From Wujia chipingensis (lineage in GTDB: Bacteria > Bacillota > Clostridia > Lachnospirales > Lachnospiraceae): 64,000 nucleotides of DNA. This document shows, in pieces, positions 7,964-16,070 of this stretch. Under the pieces are notes generated by a model. The model saw nothing but the letters and a program-made list of their open reading frames with translations, searched no databases and was not told the DNA's origin. Positions within the stretch are counted from its first letter, which is position 1; each line of letters opens with the position of its first letter. The translations under genes and the position numbers were made by a program. Location of the stretch: positions 639,001 to 703,000 of the forward strand of contig NZ_CP060632.1 of the NCBI RefSeq assembly GCF_014337155.1, read 5' to 3'.

Positions 7964-9496
7964 ATGGATCGATCAATGATTTCAATGATATATTTTGTCG
8001 CATTGCTTGCGCTGTTTCTGATTATGATTATAGCAACAATCGCTGTGATTGCAAGCAAGTCGAAGCGTCGATATGATGACGAGGATGAGTTTGAAGATGG
8101 CACAGAGTATGAAGATGCGGAGCAGCTGGAAGATGAGCAGACAGTGTTTGATGATGCGGATGCCATGCTATCAGATGATTTCTATGTAGATAATCTGGAT
8201 ATGCCGGATGAAAATTCTGCTTTTGCGCCAGAAGCCACAGGTTATGATGATGAGTACGAGGATGAATATGCGGAGGACGGCGATTATGATGACGTCGATA
8301 CAGCGGATGCAGATGATTCCTATGAAGATTATGAGAATGTAGAAGTTGATGAGTATGATGCAGAGCTTGACAGTGCATTTGATGTACCGGGATCTTTGAA
8401 GATTGATCCGGCACAGGCAAATGCGCCGACACAGGAGATTGATACAAAGGCAGTCAAGGAAGAACGTCGGAATCCAAAGCCGGAGACAGAGGATGTTATG
8501 CAGGCAGATGCAGGTATTCCGGAGATTGCGACAGAGACTGAGACGTCGGTACAGAATGAATCAGAAGATACAGCAGAGACTGTGGAAACGGATGAGAAAG
8601 AAACATCGATTATGCCAGAGGAGTCAGACTCCACAGAAAATGTGGTTTCTGCATCCATAGATGCCGTAGAAGATCAGAAAGCGATGAATACAGAAATTCC
8701 TGCGGAGCAGGAGCCGGAAGCTGATACAGTGGTGGAGAAACCGGTAGAAGCAGAGACGCCGGTTGAATCTCCAAAGAAGCAGAAGAAAAAGCATGTAAGA
8801 AAGCAGAAGAAACAGCCAGAAACAGTTGCACAGCCAAAGCCGGAGACAGACAAAGAAGACCTTTCAGATTTGGCATTTGGACCGGATATTCCAGAGATCA
8901 ATATCAGCAACGAAGCGCTTGCTGCATCTGTACGGGAAGCAGAGGCGATGGGCGCAGCCATCATGGGAGATCTGAAGGCGGCAAAGGTGCCGGCCGAGAC
9001 GATGTTTGGTATCAACGAAGAACTTTCTTCTTATGGTTCTAAGAAGAATAAACGTACAAAATCCAAGGTTGCAAGTGATGAAGATTTCTATTGGTATAAC
9101 AAAGAGGATGCGGCAGACCGTCCGGCACGCCGTCCGATCGAAGCATATTATCATCATTTTAATATTGCAGATGACTGTATTGAGGATCTGCTGGTAGAGA
9201 TGTATGACTGTGCATTGGTTCGTACCGAAGAGATCCGTTATATTGCATATGGCATTGAGCCACGGACACTTACGATGAAGGAGATTATGTCAGGTACAGT
9301 TTCTTTGAACGATCATAAGAAGAAGGAGCCGACCGAGCAGGATCTGGTTCGCATCTACGAGAAGTGGTGTGGCTATGTGGATCATTTGCTGGATAAGGTA
9401 GAAATTCATGCGGATGAGTATACAATTCAGGAAATCCGCAAACAATTATGTGCGTACGGACGAAATGACGTCGATACATTATTGGAAGGAAAATAG
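7964..9496 (+). CDS. Acidic membrane-anchored protein of unknown function
   Basis: A 510-residue protein beginning MDRSMISMIYFVAL. One membrane helix (about 7-30) is followed by basic residues, then about 300 residues of Asp/Glu/Thr-rich low-complexity sequence with a Lys-rich patch, and a compact C-terminal domain of about 190 residues (from EINISNEALAASVREAEAMG to the end) with His/Tyr-rich segments such as EAYYHHFNIADDCIEDL. The orientation rule (basic side after the helix) suggests that the bulk is cytoplasmic. The start at 7964 is chosen over 7883 because a GGGA lies upstream and the longer form starts within the promoter. It is 6 bases upstream of the DUF2156 gene and likely co-transcribed. 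Family not recognised. Confidence 0.75.
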   Translation: MDRSMISMIYFVALLALFLIMIIATIAVIASKSKRRYDDEDEFEDGTEYEDAEQLEDEQTVFDDADAMLSDDFYVDNLDMPDENSAFAPEATGYDDEYEDEYAEDGDYDDVDTADADDSYEDYENVEVDEYDAELDSAFDVPGSLKIDPAQANAPTQEIDTKAVKEERRNPKPETEDVMQADAGIPEIATETETSVQNESEDTAETVETDEKETSIMPEESDSTENVVSASIDAVEDQKAMNTEIPAEQEPEADTVVEKPVEAETPVESPKKQKKKHVRKQKKQPETVAQPKPETDKEDLSDLAFGPDIPEINISNEALAASVREAEAMGAAIMGDLKAAKVPAETMFGINEELSSYGSKKNKRTKSKVASDEDFYWYNKEDAADRPARRPIEAYYHHFNIADDCIEDLLVEMYDCALVRTEEIRYIAYGIEPRTLTMKEIMSGTVSLNDHKKKEPTEQDLVRIYEKWCGYVDHLLDKVEIHADEYTIQEIRKQLCAYGRNDVDTLLEGK

Positions 9497-9502
9497 ACAA
9501 AC

Positions 9503-10402
9503 ATGGATATTATCAGACCGAGTATTGAGACCAAAGAGTTGTTAGATCATTATTTGCAGTACAATCATTACAGAGGATGTGAATTCTCTGCTGCAAACAG
9601 CCTGTTCTGGTGTGATTTTTATCAGACGAAATTCACGATTTTAGAGGATATGCTTGTGTTTTGCAGAGTGGAGGATGGCATTCCGACTTCATTTACGTTT
9701 CCAATCGGGGAACACGATCCGAAGGATGCATTTGACAGAGTGGTAGATTACTTTGAACAAAGTAATCTGCCATTTGCTATGTATATGGTAGAGCCGGAAA
9801 TGTTCGAGATGATTGAACGCTGGTATCCGGGACAGTATCAGATTGAATATGACAGAGACAGCGCCGATTATCTGTACAGACAGGAGTCGCTTGCGACACT
9901 TGCAGGCAAGAAGCTGCATGCGAAGAGAAACCATATTAACCGGTTTTTAGAGAATTACCCGGATTATCAATATGAGCGGATCAATGGGAAAAACTGGAAG
10001 GAATGTCTGGAATTAGAAGAAGCATGGGCGCGGGAGAACAACCCGGAACACGATGGGGATAAAGAAAATGAGAAAGCAGTTATTGCCTATGCGCTTGCGC
10101 ATCGGAAGATGTTTGGCATGATCGGCGGACTGATCCGTGCAGAGGGCAAGGTTGTAGCATTTACATTGGGAGAACGATTGACAGAAGATACGTTTGATGT
10201 GCATTTTGAAAAGGCATACGCAGATGTACAAGGTGCGTATGCCATGATCAATCGGGAATTTGTCAGACGGGAATTGTCGGACTATACCTATATAAACCGG
10301 GAAGAAGATATGGGAATTCCCGGACTTCGCCAGGCAAAGCTGTCCTATCAGCCGGACAGCCTTGTGGAGAAAGGAATCGTAACTAAGACTTGGACACCGT
10401 AG
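9503..10402 (+). CDS. DUF2156 family protein (LPG-synthase C-terminal-like, GNAT fold)
   Basis: A 299-residue protein resembling the PF09924 family, the soluble aminoacyl-transferase domain of MprF-type phosphatidylglycerol lysyltransferases, here free-standing. The segment YLYRQESLATLAGKKLHAKR and the C-terminal INREEDMGIPGLRQAKLSY are typical of the family. MprF-type domains add an amino acid from aminoacyl-tRNA to lipids; for stand-alone members the substrate is mostly unknown. It follows the acidic membrane protein by 6 bases. Its 3' end overlaps the convergent DUF368 gene by 20 bases. Confidence 0.85.
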   Translation: MDIIRPSIETKELLDHYLQYNHYRGCEFSAANSLFWCDFYQTKFTILEDMLVFCRVEDGIPTSFTFPIGEHDPKDAFDRVVDYFEQSNLPFAMYMVEPEMFEMIERWYPGQYQIEYDRDSADYLYRQESLATLAGKKLHAKRNHINRFLENYPDYQYERINGKNWKECLELEEAWARENNPEHDGDKENEKAVIAYALAHRKMFGMIGGLIRAEGKVVAFTLGERLTEDTFDVHFEKAYADVQGAYAMINREFVRRELSDYTYINREEDMGIPGLRQAKLSYQPDSLVEKGIVTKTWTP

Positions 10403-11297
10403 ATTCCGGTGCTCCGAGTTTTTCCATGAATAAGGTTAATGCTACACAGGCAACCAGCAGAACCACACCGACGATGATGGATACGACGGAAGTTCCATTC
10501 ATGCTGTATTCCTGATTTACCTTATAGAAGATTGAAATCGGCGAAGACGCTACAAGCGCGAAGATTCCGCTGAACGTCGCAGATGCAAAATGCTTCAGCA
10601 GATAGCTTATGAGCTTGGAGATAAAGAAGATTCCAAGTACACAGCCAATCGCAAAAGGAATCAGGATGAAAAGCTGATTCAGCATGCCCTGCAGATTCAG
10701 TGTGCGGAGTGCCTCTACAAACTGTTTTACAGAATTGATAACACCGAAGTAATATCCGAGAATCATAAGCACCAGAGAACCGCTGACACCGGGGATTACC
10801 ATAGTTGCACTTGCGATGATTCCCATGAAGAAGATCTTCACGATCATACCGGCACTTGCAGTCAGTGCAATGCCGCTTTCGCTGTCACCATTTAAGAATA
10901 CCATTGCCATTGCTACGGCAAGTAAAATCAAAAATACAAGAATGTTCACAAGCAGAGATTTCTTCTCTTCACTTTGCCAGCCGTCCTTCAGGGAACGTAA
11001 GATCGCTGGAATACCGCCGATGATCAGCCCTGTAAATGCACAGGAAGTTGCAAATGGAAAGTTTGCAAGCAGCCACGGAATGATATAAGTAAAACCAACA
11101 ATTCCAATTACCATTCCGAGTATGATCGGAAGCAGGGTCAAAAAGCTTTTTTTGAAGCTTTTCAAGAGGCTGGAAATTGCATTCAGCAGCTTGTCATAAA
11201 TGCCGAACGAAACTGCCATCGTACCTCCGCTGACCCCCGGAATAACATTTGCGATACCGACAAAAACACCTTTGATCAGATCAACTAAAAAATTCAA
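10383..11297 (-). CDS. DUF368 (PopT-like) undecaprenyl-phosphate translocase
   Basis: A 304-residue membrane protein with about nine hydrophobic segments. It carries the two inverted-repeat motifs of DUF368: FVGIANVIPGVSGGTMAVSFG near the start and the later SATMVIPGVSGSLVLMILG. Members have been shown to recycle the C55 lipid carrier across the membrane for cell wall and glycan synthesis. It is monocistronic with a clear promoter at 11349-11377 and converges with the DUF2156 gene. Its role fits the many glycan and wall genes in this window. Confidence 0.92.
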   Translation of the reverse strand: MNFLVDLIKGVFVGIANVIPGVSGGTMAVSFGIYDKLLNAISSLLKSFKKSFLTLLPIILGMVIGIVGFTYIIPWLLANFPFATSCAFTGLIIGGIPAILRSLKDGWQSEEKKSLLVNILVFLILLAVAMAMVFLNGDSESGIALTASAGMIVKIFFMGIIASATMVIPGVSGSLVLMILGYYFGVINSVKQFVEALRTLNLQGMLNQLFILIPFAIGCVLGIFFISKLISYLLKHFASATFSGIFALVASSPISIFYKVNQEYSMNGTSVVSIIVGVVLLVACVALTLFMEKLGAPESTVSKS

Positions 11298-11348
11298 GTT
11301 TTCTTACTCCTTCACTATTATATTGAATGTATAATACAAACTTTTGAA

Positions 11349-11377
11349 ATTATACTATGAAAGGTATAAAAATACAA
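11349..11377 (-). promoter_or_regulatory. DUF368 gene promoter
   Basis: Minus strand TTGTAT, 17-bp spacer, TATAAT, about 50 bases before the start codon. Confidence 0.65.
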
Positions 11378-11448
11378 TTTGAAAAAGGTAAATAAAAGAT
11401 AAATAATTTATAAATCATGAAAAACTTATGAATTCGTATAAGAATAGG

Positions 11449-11477
11449 TTGCAATTCGTGTTTTAACATGCTATCAT
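11449..11477 (+). promoter_or_regulatory. Promoter of the first DegV gene
   Basis: TTGCAA, 17-bp spacer and TATCAT with an extended TG motif (ATGC before the -10). The start codon at 11533 is about 50 bases downstream of the predicted start point. Confidence 0.7.
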
Positions 11478-11532
11478 ATGTAGTATTAAAAACCACGTGT
11501 AATAGTTCTAAAAGAGTTGAAAGGCGAAAACT

Positions 11533-12363
11533 ATGAAATATAAGATTGTTGGAGACAGCTGTTGTGATTTTACAGCCGAGGATTTGAAAAAGGAATATAT
11601 CAGCCGGGTACCGTTGATTCTCACAGTTGGGGATACGGATGTGATTGATGATGATACCTTTGATCAGGAGAAATATCTGGATATGGTAGACCGATGCCCG
11701 GAATGCCCTCGTTCTTCCTGCCCTTCACCAGAGAATTATATGCAGCATTTTGAAGGTGCGGAAAATGTATTTGTAGTGACACTTTCTTCCAAGTTAAGCG
11801 GCTCCTACAACAGTGCAATGCTTGCAAAGCAGATCTATCAGGAGAATCATCCAGATGTAAAAATCCATGTGTTTGATTCGAAGTCGGCAGCGGCAGCACA
11901 GCATCTGATCTGCGAGCGTCTGGAACGCTATATAGAGCAGGATCTTGACTTCAAGACGATCGTGGAAAAGACAGAGGAATATGTTGGAGAGATTCGTACA
12001 CTTTTTGTACTGGATAACCTCGATACGATGCGGAAGAACGGAAGAATTACGAAGGTAAAGGCACTGGCAGCCAATATGTTAAATATCAAGCCGGTACTGC
12101 ATGGTGTTGACGGAGAGATTCAGCAGCTTGATCAGGCGCGCGGCATGAACAAAGCGTTAAATAAGCTGTTGTCGCATATTGAGAAAGAAGGCTATGACAA
12201 TACCAAACCGGTTCGTATCACACAGTGTGGCAGTATGGAGCGAAGCAAGAATGTACGGAAGATACTGATGGAACAGTTCGGATTTACGGATGTGAAAATC
12301 CTTGATGCCAACGGAATCAGCTCCACGTATGAGAGCCGTGGCGGAGTGATCGTTTGTTTCTAA
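11533..12363 (+). CDS. DegV family fatty-acid-binding protein
   Basis: A 276-residue DegV protein. The N-terminal KIVGDSCCDFTAED and the SSKLSGSYNSAMLAKQ segment match the fatty-acid carboxylate-binding motifs of the family, whose members (FakB) deliver fatty acids to the kinase FakA or act as lipid-binding proteins of unknown purpose. The second DegV at 13611 is only distantly similar, so the two probably bind different lipids. It has its own promoter and a strong terminator. No fakA-like kinase is in the window. Confidence 0.93.
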   Translation: MKYKIVGDSCCDFTAEDLKKEYISRVPLILTVGDTDVIDDDTFDQEKYLDMVDRCPECPRSSCPSPENYMQHFEGAENVFVVTLSSKLSGSYNSAMLAKQIYQENHPDVKIHVFDSKSAAAAQHLICERLERYIEQDLDFKTIVEKTEEYVGEIRTLFVLDNLDTMRKNGRITKVKALAANMLNIKPVLHGVDGEIQQLDQARGMNKALNKLLSHIEKEGYDNTKPVRITQCGSMERSKNVRKILMEQFGFTDVKILDANGISSTYESRGGVIVCF

Positions 12364-12384
12364 TTTTATATTTCAAAAGATTGG

Positions 12385-12420
12385 AAAAGACAAGATGCGG
12401 AAAACATCTTGTCTTTTTTT
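12385..12420 (+). terminator. Terminator of the first DegV gene
   Basis: Stem AAAAGACAAGATG / CATCTTGTCTTTT with a 7-base loop and a run of T. Confidence 0.9.
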
Positions 12421-12492
12421 GCGTGGAATGATACTATTTATAAATACGCTTTTTACAGATGAATCAAGATACGAAAATGGGAGTAACAAGCT

Positions 12493-13593
12493 ATGAAGAA
12501 AAAACTAAATCGAAGAAATAAACTGGCAGGCTGGCTGATTGGTGCCGTCTGTATGATGATGCTCGGTGGCTGTGGAAAGAAACAGGATGGAACAACGGAG
12601 GCAGTTACAACAGCAGAACCTGCAGTTGTGGCAACGAATGCGGATGCAGCGCAGGAACCGGATCTGCCGATGGATGCCGATGGTTACTATATTACAAATG
12701 ATTATGTGAAAACGTTGGGAGAGACGATCAATGTCCGCGTGGCAGCATCCACGGACGCAGATATTTACAAGCTGCTTCCGGGTGGTGAGATATTAAATCG
12801 TGTCGGTTACAATGAAGAGTGGACAAAGGTTATGGTGGATGGCAGTACATTTTACGTGTATTCCGAATATGTGATCCAGACAGAACCGCCAGCCGGAACC
12901 CTGCCAGATACAACCGAGGAAGAGACACCGACGGATACGGCAACAAAAAGCGATGCCGAGAAGGTAAAGAAGATCGTTATGCTTGATCCAGCCAATCAGG
13001 CGGTTGTGAATGCGGAACAGGTCGAGATCGGACCGAATACTGATGTGACCAAACAGGGGGCATCTACGGGAAATGTTGGAACGACACTTGGAACGAAAGA
13101 GAGTGAACTGAATCTGACTTATGCGAATCTGTTAAAGACAGAACTGGAAAGCCGTGGTTACCAGGTGCTGATGACAAGAGATACCGATGAGATCAATTTG
13201 TCGAACAAGGATCGTGCATTGCTTGCGAATGATTCAGAGGCAACCGTGTATGTGCGTATTCAGATGAATTTCAGTGAGAACAGTTCCCTGACTGGTGTAA
13301 TGGGTGTGTGTATGACACCGGATAGTGAATTTAACAGTGACTTGTACAATGACAGTTACCGTTTGGCAACGCGTTTGATTCAGGGTGTTCTGGATAATAC
13401 TGCATGTACGAATCAGGGAATTTACGAGACAGACCAGATGACAGCCATTAACTGGAGTGAAAAGCCAGTCGCACTGATCAAGCTTGGATATCTGAGCAAT
13501 GAAGAGGAGGAATCCAAACTGATCGATCAGGATTATCAGAAAGAAATCGTTCAGGGACTTGCAGATGGCTTAGATGCGTATTATGGATATTAA
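12493..13593 (+). CDS. SH3-domain lipoprotein with catalytically degenerate amidase_3 domain
   Basis: A 366-residue lipoprotein: signal peptide with lipobox LGGC (Cys27), a Thr-rich linker, a bacterial SH3 domain (about 70-128, with ETINVRVAASTDAD) and a C-terminal domain (about 158-366) of the N-acetylmuramoyl-L-alanine amidase_3 fold (NLTYANLLKTELESRGYQV, LIKLGYLSNEEEE). Family members use two His and one Glu to bind zinc plus a catalytic Glu. Here the first His (DPGH) is Asn168, Glu203 remains, the second His is Gln257 (RIQMN) and the catalytic Glu is Lys330 (ALIKLGYLSN). It is therefore probably a non-catalytic wall-binding or regulatory protein. The second DegV gene follows by 17 bases. 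Confidence 0.88.
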   Translation: MKKKLNRRNKLAGWLIGAVCMMMLGGCGKKQDGTTEAVTTAEPAVVATNADAAQEPDLPMDADGYYITNDYVKTLGETINVRVAASTDADIYKLLPGGEILNRVGYNEEWTKVMVDGSTFYVYSEYVIQTEPPAGTLPDTTEEETPTDTATKSDAEKVKKIVMLDPANQAVVNAEQVEIGPNTDVTKQGASTGNVGTTLGTKESELNLTYANLLKTELESRGYQVLMTRDTDEINLSNKDRALLANDSEATVYVRIQMNFSENSSLTGVMGVCMTPDSEFNSDLYNDSYRLATRLIQGVLDNTACTNQGIYETDQMTAINWSEKPVALIKLGYLSNEEEESKLIDQDYQKEIVQGLADGLDAYYGY

Positions 13594-13610
13594 ATTGGAG
13601 GATAGATTGT

Positions 13611-14483
13611 ATGCGAGATTATATCGTTATAAGTGATTCAACAGCAGATTTGCCAATTGCGGTTGTAAAGGAATTAGAAGTTCCGATCGTACCTTTTTCC
13701 TATTCAATCGAGGAGCAGGTGTACGAGTATTATCTGGATGAGCGCGATGGAGACATTGGAAGCTTTTATGAGCGCCTGCGCAAGGGTGCGATGCCTGTGA
13801 CGTCACAGATCAATCCGGCGATGTATCAGGATTTTTTTGAGCCATATGTGAAAGAAGGAAAGGATGTTTTATACATCAGTTTTTCTTCTGGCTTAAGTGG
13901 TTCGTATCAGTCTTCTATGCTTGGCGCGGATATGGTGCTGGACAAATACCCGGAAGCAAAGATCGTATGTGTGGATTCCCGGTCAGCCGCTGTGGGACAG
14001 GGGGCGTTTCTGTATGAGATCGTAAGGAAGAAACGGGAAGGCCTGGATCTGGATGCGCTTGCAGAGTGGGTGAAGCAGACACGCGGACATGTGCATCACT
14101 GGTTTATGGTGGAAGATCTGTTCCATTTAAAACGTGGCGGACGTGTATCAACCGTCGAAGCGATGGTCGGAAGTGCCCTTAAAATCAAACCGATTCTGAG
14201 TGTGGATGAAGAAGGCAAGCTGGTTATCCGTTCCAAAGCACGTGGAACAAATAAGGCGATGGAATACCTTATTGCAAAGACCGTGGAAGAGGGCGGCGAT
14301 TTAAGCACACTCCGTGCCGTAATCGGACATGCGGACTGCATTGAGAAAGCAGAAAAATTAAAGCAGATGGCGGTGGACGCTGGTATGCAGGCGGACAATC
14401 TGATGATTGCGCCAATTGGACCGATCATTGGTACGCATGTCGGTTCTGGTATGTTAGCGATTGCATTTGTAACAAATATGTAA
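13611..14483 (+). CDS. DegV family protein (second)
   Basis: A 290-residue DegV protein starting MRDYIVISDSTADLP, with the family's SFSSGLSGSYQSSMLGAD segment and the RGGRVSTVEAMVGSALKIKP motif. It has a good ribosome binding site (GGAGG) and is co-transcribed with the degenerate amidase lipoprotein. It presumably binds a fatty acid. The stop codon overlaps the WalR-type box of the next gene. No terminator follows, but the next gene has its own promoter. Confidence 0.93.
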   Translation: MRDYIVISDSTADLPIAVVKELEVPIVPFSYSIEEQVYEYYLDERDGDIGSFYERLRKGAMPVTSQINPAMYQDFFEPYVKEGKDVLYISFSSGLSGSYQSSMLGADMVLDKYPEAKIVCVDSRSAAVGQGAFLYEIVRKKREGLDLDALAEWVKQTRGHVHHWFMVEDLFHLKRGGRVSTVEAMVGSALKIKPILSVDEEGKLVIRSKARGTNKAMEYLIAKTVEEGGDLSTLRAVIGHADCIEKAEKLKQMAVDAGMQADNLMIAPIGPIIGTHVGSGMLAIAFVTNM

Positions 14484-14519
14484 CAAACTATTGACACCTT
14501 TGTAAGATAATGTTAAGAT
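14468..14519 (+). promoter_or_regulatory. Promoter with perfect WalR-type box before the hydrolase gene
   Basis: TGTAAC-AAATA-TGTAAC at 14468-14484 is a perfect fit to the WalR (YycF) consensus TGTWAH-N5-TGTWAH. Seven bases later lies TTGACA (14491-14496), a 17-bp spacer and TAAGAT (14514-14519) with an upstream TG. A weaker pair, TGTAAC and TGTAAG six bases apart, lies at 14536-14553. Confidence 0.65.
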
Positions 14520-14585
14520 ACTTCTGTAATAAAAATGTAACAATATGTGTAAGAAGTTACAAAAATATTTTGCAAGGTGAAAGAA

Positions 14586-15938
14586 ATGAGTAGAAGAACG
14601 AAGTTAAAAGTACGGAATATGCGATTATTCCTCACAAAGAATGTATTTAACAGTCGTTACATAGTTAGAAATATTTTAGCCTTTACGATTATGGTTACAG
14701 TTGTTGCCATGTGTGCAGGCGCAGGCATTATGATTGGAAACAGGAAAGAAGCAAAAGCAGATACAGTTGTTGCTTCTGGAAATGTGGAAGAGGTTGTGAC
14801 TCTGGATGGTTCGATGACTTCTATGAATGCAGCCGGAACCAATATGATCCGTGCAGATCTGGAGTCTGTTATGACTGCAGATAAGGAAGCAAAGGAAAAA
14901 GAAGTGGTTGCTGCGGCAGCTGCAGAGTTTACAGATAAGTGTGCAGCTAATCGGGATGATGTGAATGTCCGTGCAGAGGCATCTACGGATTCTGCAATCG
15001 TTGGCCATATGAATATCGGTGCTTGTGGCGATGTGCTTGCACAGGCAGACGGATGGGTGCAGATTTCGTCTGGTGATGTAAAGGGCTATGTGAAAGCAGA
15101 TTATGTTACAATCGGCGAGGAAGCATATGCACTTGCAAAGCAGTATTATTCTATGACAGCCGTTGCGAAGGAAGATGGTATCAATCTTCGTGCAGCAGCC
15201 AATAAGGACGCTGAGGTTGTCGGTGCGGTTTATGAGAATGTAACTTATACAGTTACACCAGAGAAAACAGATGATGCATGGGTATGTCTTCAGGTGGCAA
15301 CTGGTACCGAAGGATATGCAAGTGCAGATTATATGGAAGTCACAGAAGGATATCGTGTTGCAGAGCCAGTCGATGGTACAGCGGTAGACGAAGATACAAC
15401 TTCTGAGGAGACATCTACAACTGAGACAAAGAAGGCTTCTGGCAGTGTAGAGGAGAACAAGCAGTCGACACAGACAACAACAGAAAAGACTTCTACAACA
15501 CAGCAGACAACAACAGAAGCAACAACACAGGCAAACAACAGCTCGAATATCGGCTCTTCATCCAGAACACCGGTATCCCTGAGTGATGCAGATATCAATC
15601 TGATGGCAGCTGTAATGACACTGGAATGTGGAAATGAGTCCTACGAAGGACAGCTTGCGGTAGCAAATGTAATTTTGAACCGCCTGCAGTCTGGCGCATG
15701 GGGCAGTACGATCAGCAGTGTTGTTTATGCAGCCAACCAGTTCAGCGTTGTATCGGATTCCAGATTGCAAGGACTGATTCAGAACGGTGCGCAGGCAAGC
15801 TGTATTCAGGCAGCCAGAGATGCGTGTGCAGGCAATAACAACATCGGTGATCTGATGTCATTCCGTCCTGCAAGATATGTGGATACAAGTACACTTGGAA
15901 CCTATAAGCAGATTGGTAATCACGTGTTCTTCAAATAG
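14586..15938 (+). CDS. Exported cell wall hydrolase: two SH3 domains plus SleB-type domain
   Basis: A 450-residue protein with an N-terminal membrane or signal segment (ILAFTIMVTVVAMCAGAGIMIG, about 32-55), two bacterial SH3 domains (about 120-175 and 185-250, with VNVRAEASTDSAIV and INLRAAANKDAEVV), a Thr/Ser/Gln-rich linker (about 255-335) and a C-terminal SleB/CwlJ hydrolase_2 domain (LMAAVMTLECGNESYEGQLAVANVILNR, with the conserved Glu). Such domains are lytic transglycosylases. The ATG at 14586 is preferred to a GTG at 14577 because AAGGTGA sits just upstream. The WalR-type box suggests control with other wall hydrolases. The SH3 repeats imply wall anchoring, so a vegetative role is more likely than germination. 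Confidence 0.9.
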   Translation: MSRRTKLKVRNMRLFLTKNVFNSRYIVRNILAFTIMVTVVAMCAGAGIMIGNRKEAKADTVVASGNVEEVVTLDGSMTSMNAAGTNMIRADLESVMTADKEAKEKEVVAAAAAEFTDKCAANRDDVNVRAEASTDSAIVGHMNIGACGDVLAQADGWVQISSGDVKGYVKADYVTIGEEAYALAKQYYSMTAVAKEDGINLRAAANKDAEVVGAVYENVTYTVTPEKTDDAWVCLQVATGTEGYASADYMEVTEGYRVAEPVDGTAVDEDTTSEETSTTETKKASGSVEENKQSTQTTTEKTSTTQQTTTEATTQANNSSNIGSSSRTPVSLSDADINLMAAVMTLECGNESYEGQLAVANVILNRLQSGAWGSTISSVVYAANQFSVVSDSRLQGLIQNGAQASCIQAARDACAGNNNIGDLMSFRPARYVDTSTLGTYKQIGNHVFFK

Positions 15939-15951
15939 ACAGAGAGATAAG

Positions 15952-15993
15952 AAAAGCAACATGTTAGCGGGCAGCTAAGATGTTGCTTTTTTT
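15952..15993 (+). terminator. Terminator of the hydrolase gene
   Basis: A 17-bp stem (one mismatch) beginning AAAAGCAACAT with loop GGGCA and a following T run. Confidence 0.9.
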
Positions 15994-15994
15994 C

Positions 15995-16023
15995 TTGCTT
16001 TCTTGTATGGAATTGGGTACAAT
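15995..16023 (+). promoter_or_regulatory. Promoter of the glycosyltransferase operon
   Basis: TTGCTT, 17-bp spacer, TACAAT. The predicted start point (about 16030) is too close to an ATG at 16035 and supports the start at 16071. Confidence 0.6.
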
Positions 16024-16070
16024 GTAGAAGTATTATGACAAAAAATAAAGGTAGTCAAAGAAGGAAAATA

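Noticed and set aside
8028-8447. Minus-strand His-rich frame of 139 codons opposite the acidic membrane protein gene
   Set aside because: It is the mirror of Asp/Glu-rich codons, has no ribosome binding site and no recognisable protein.
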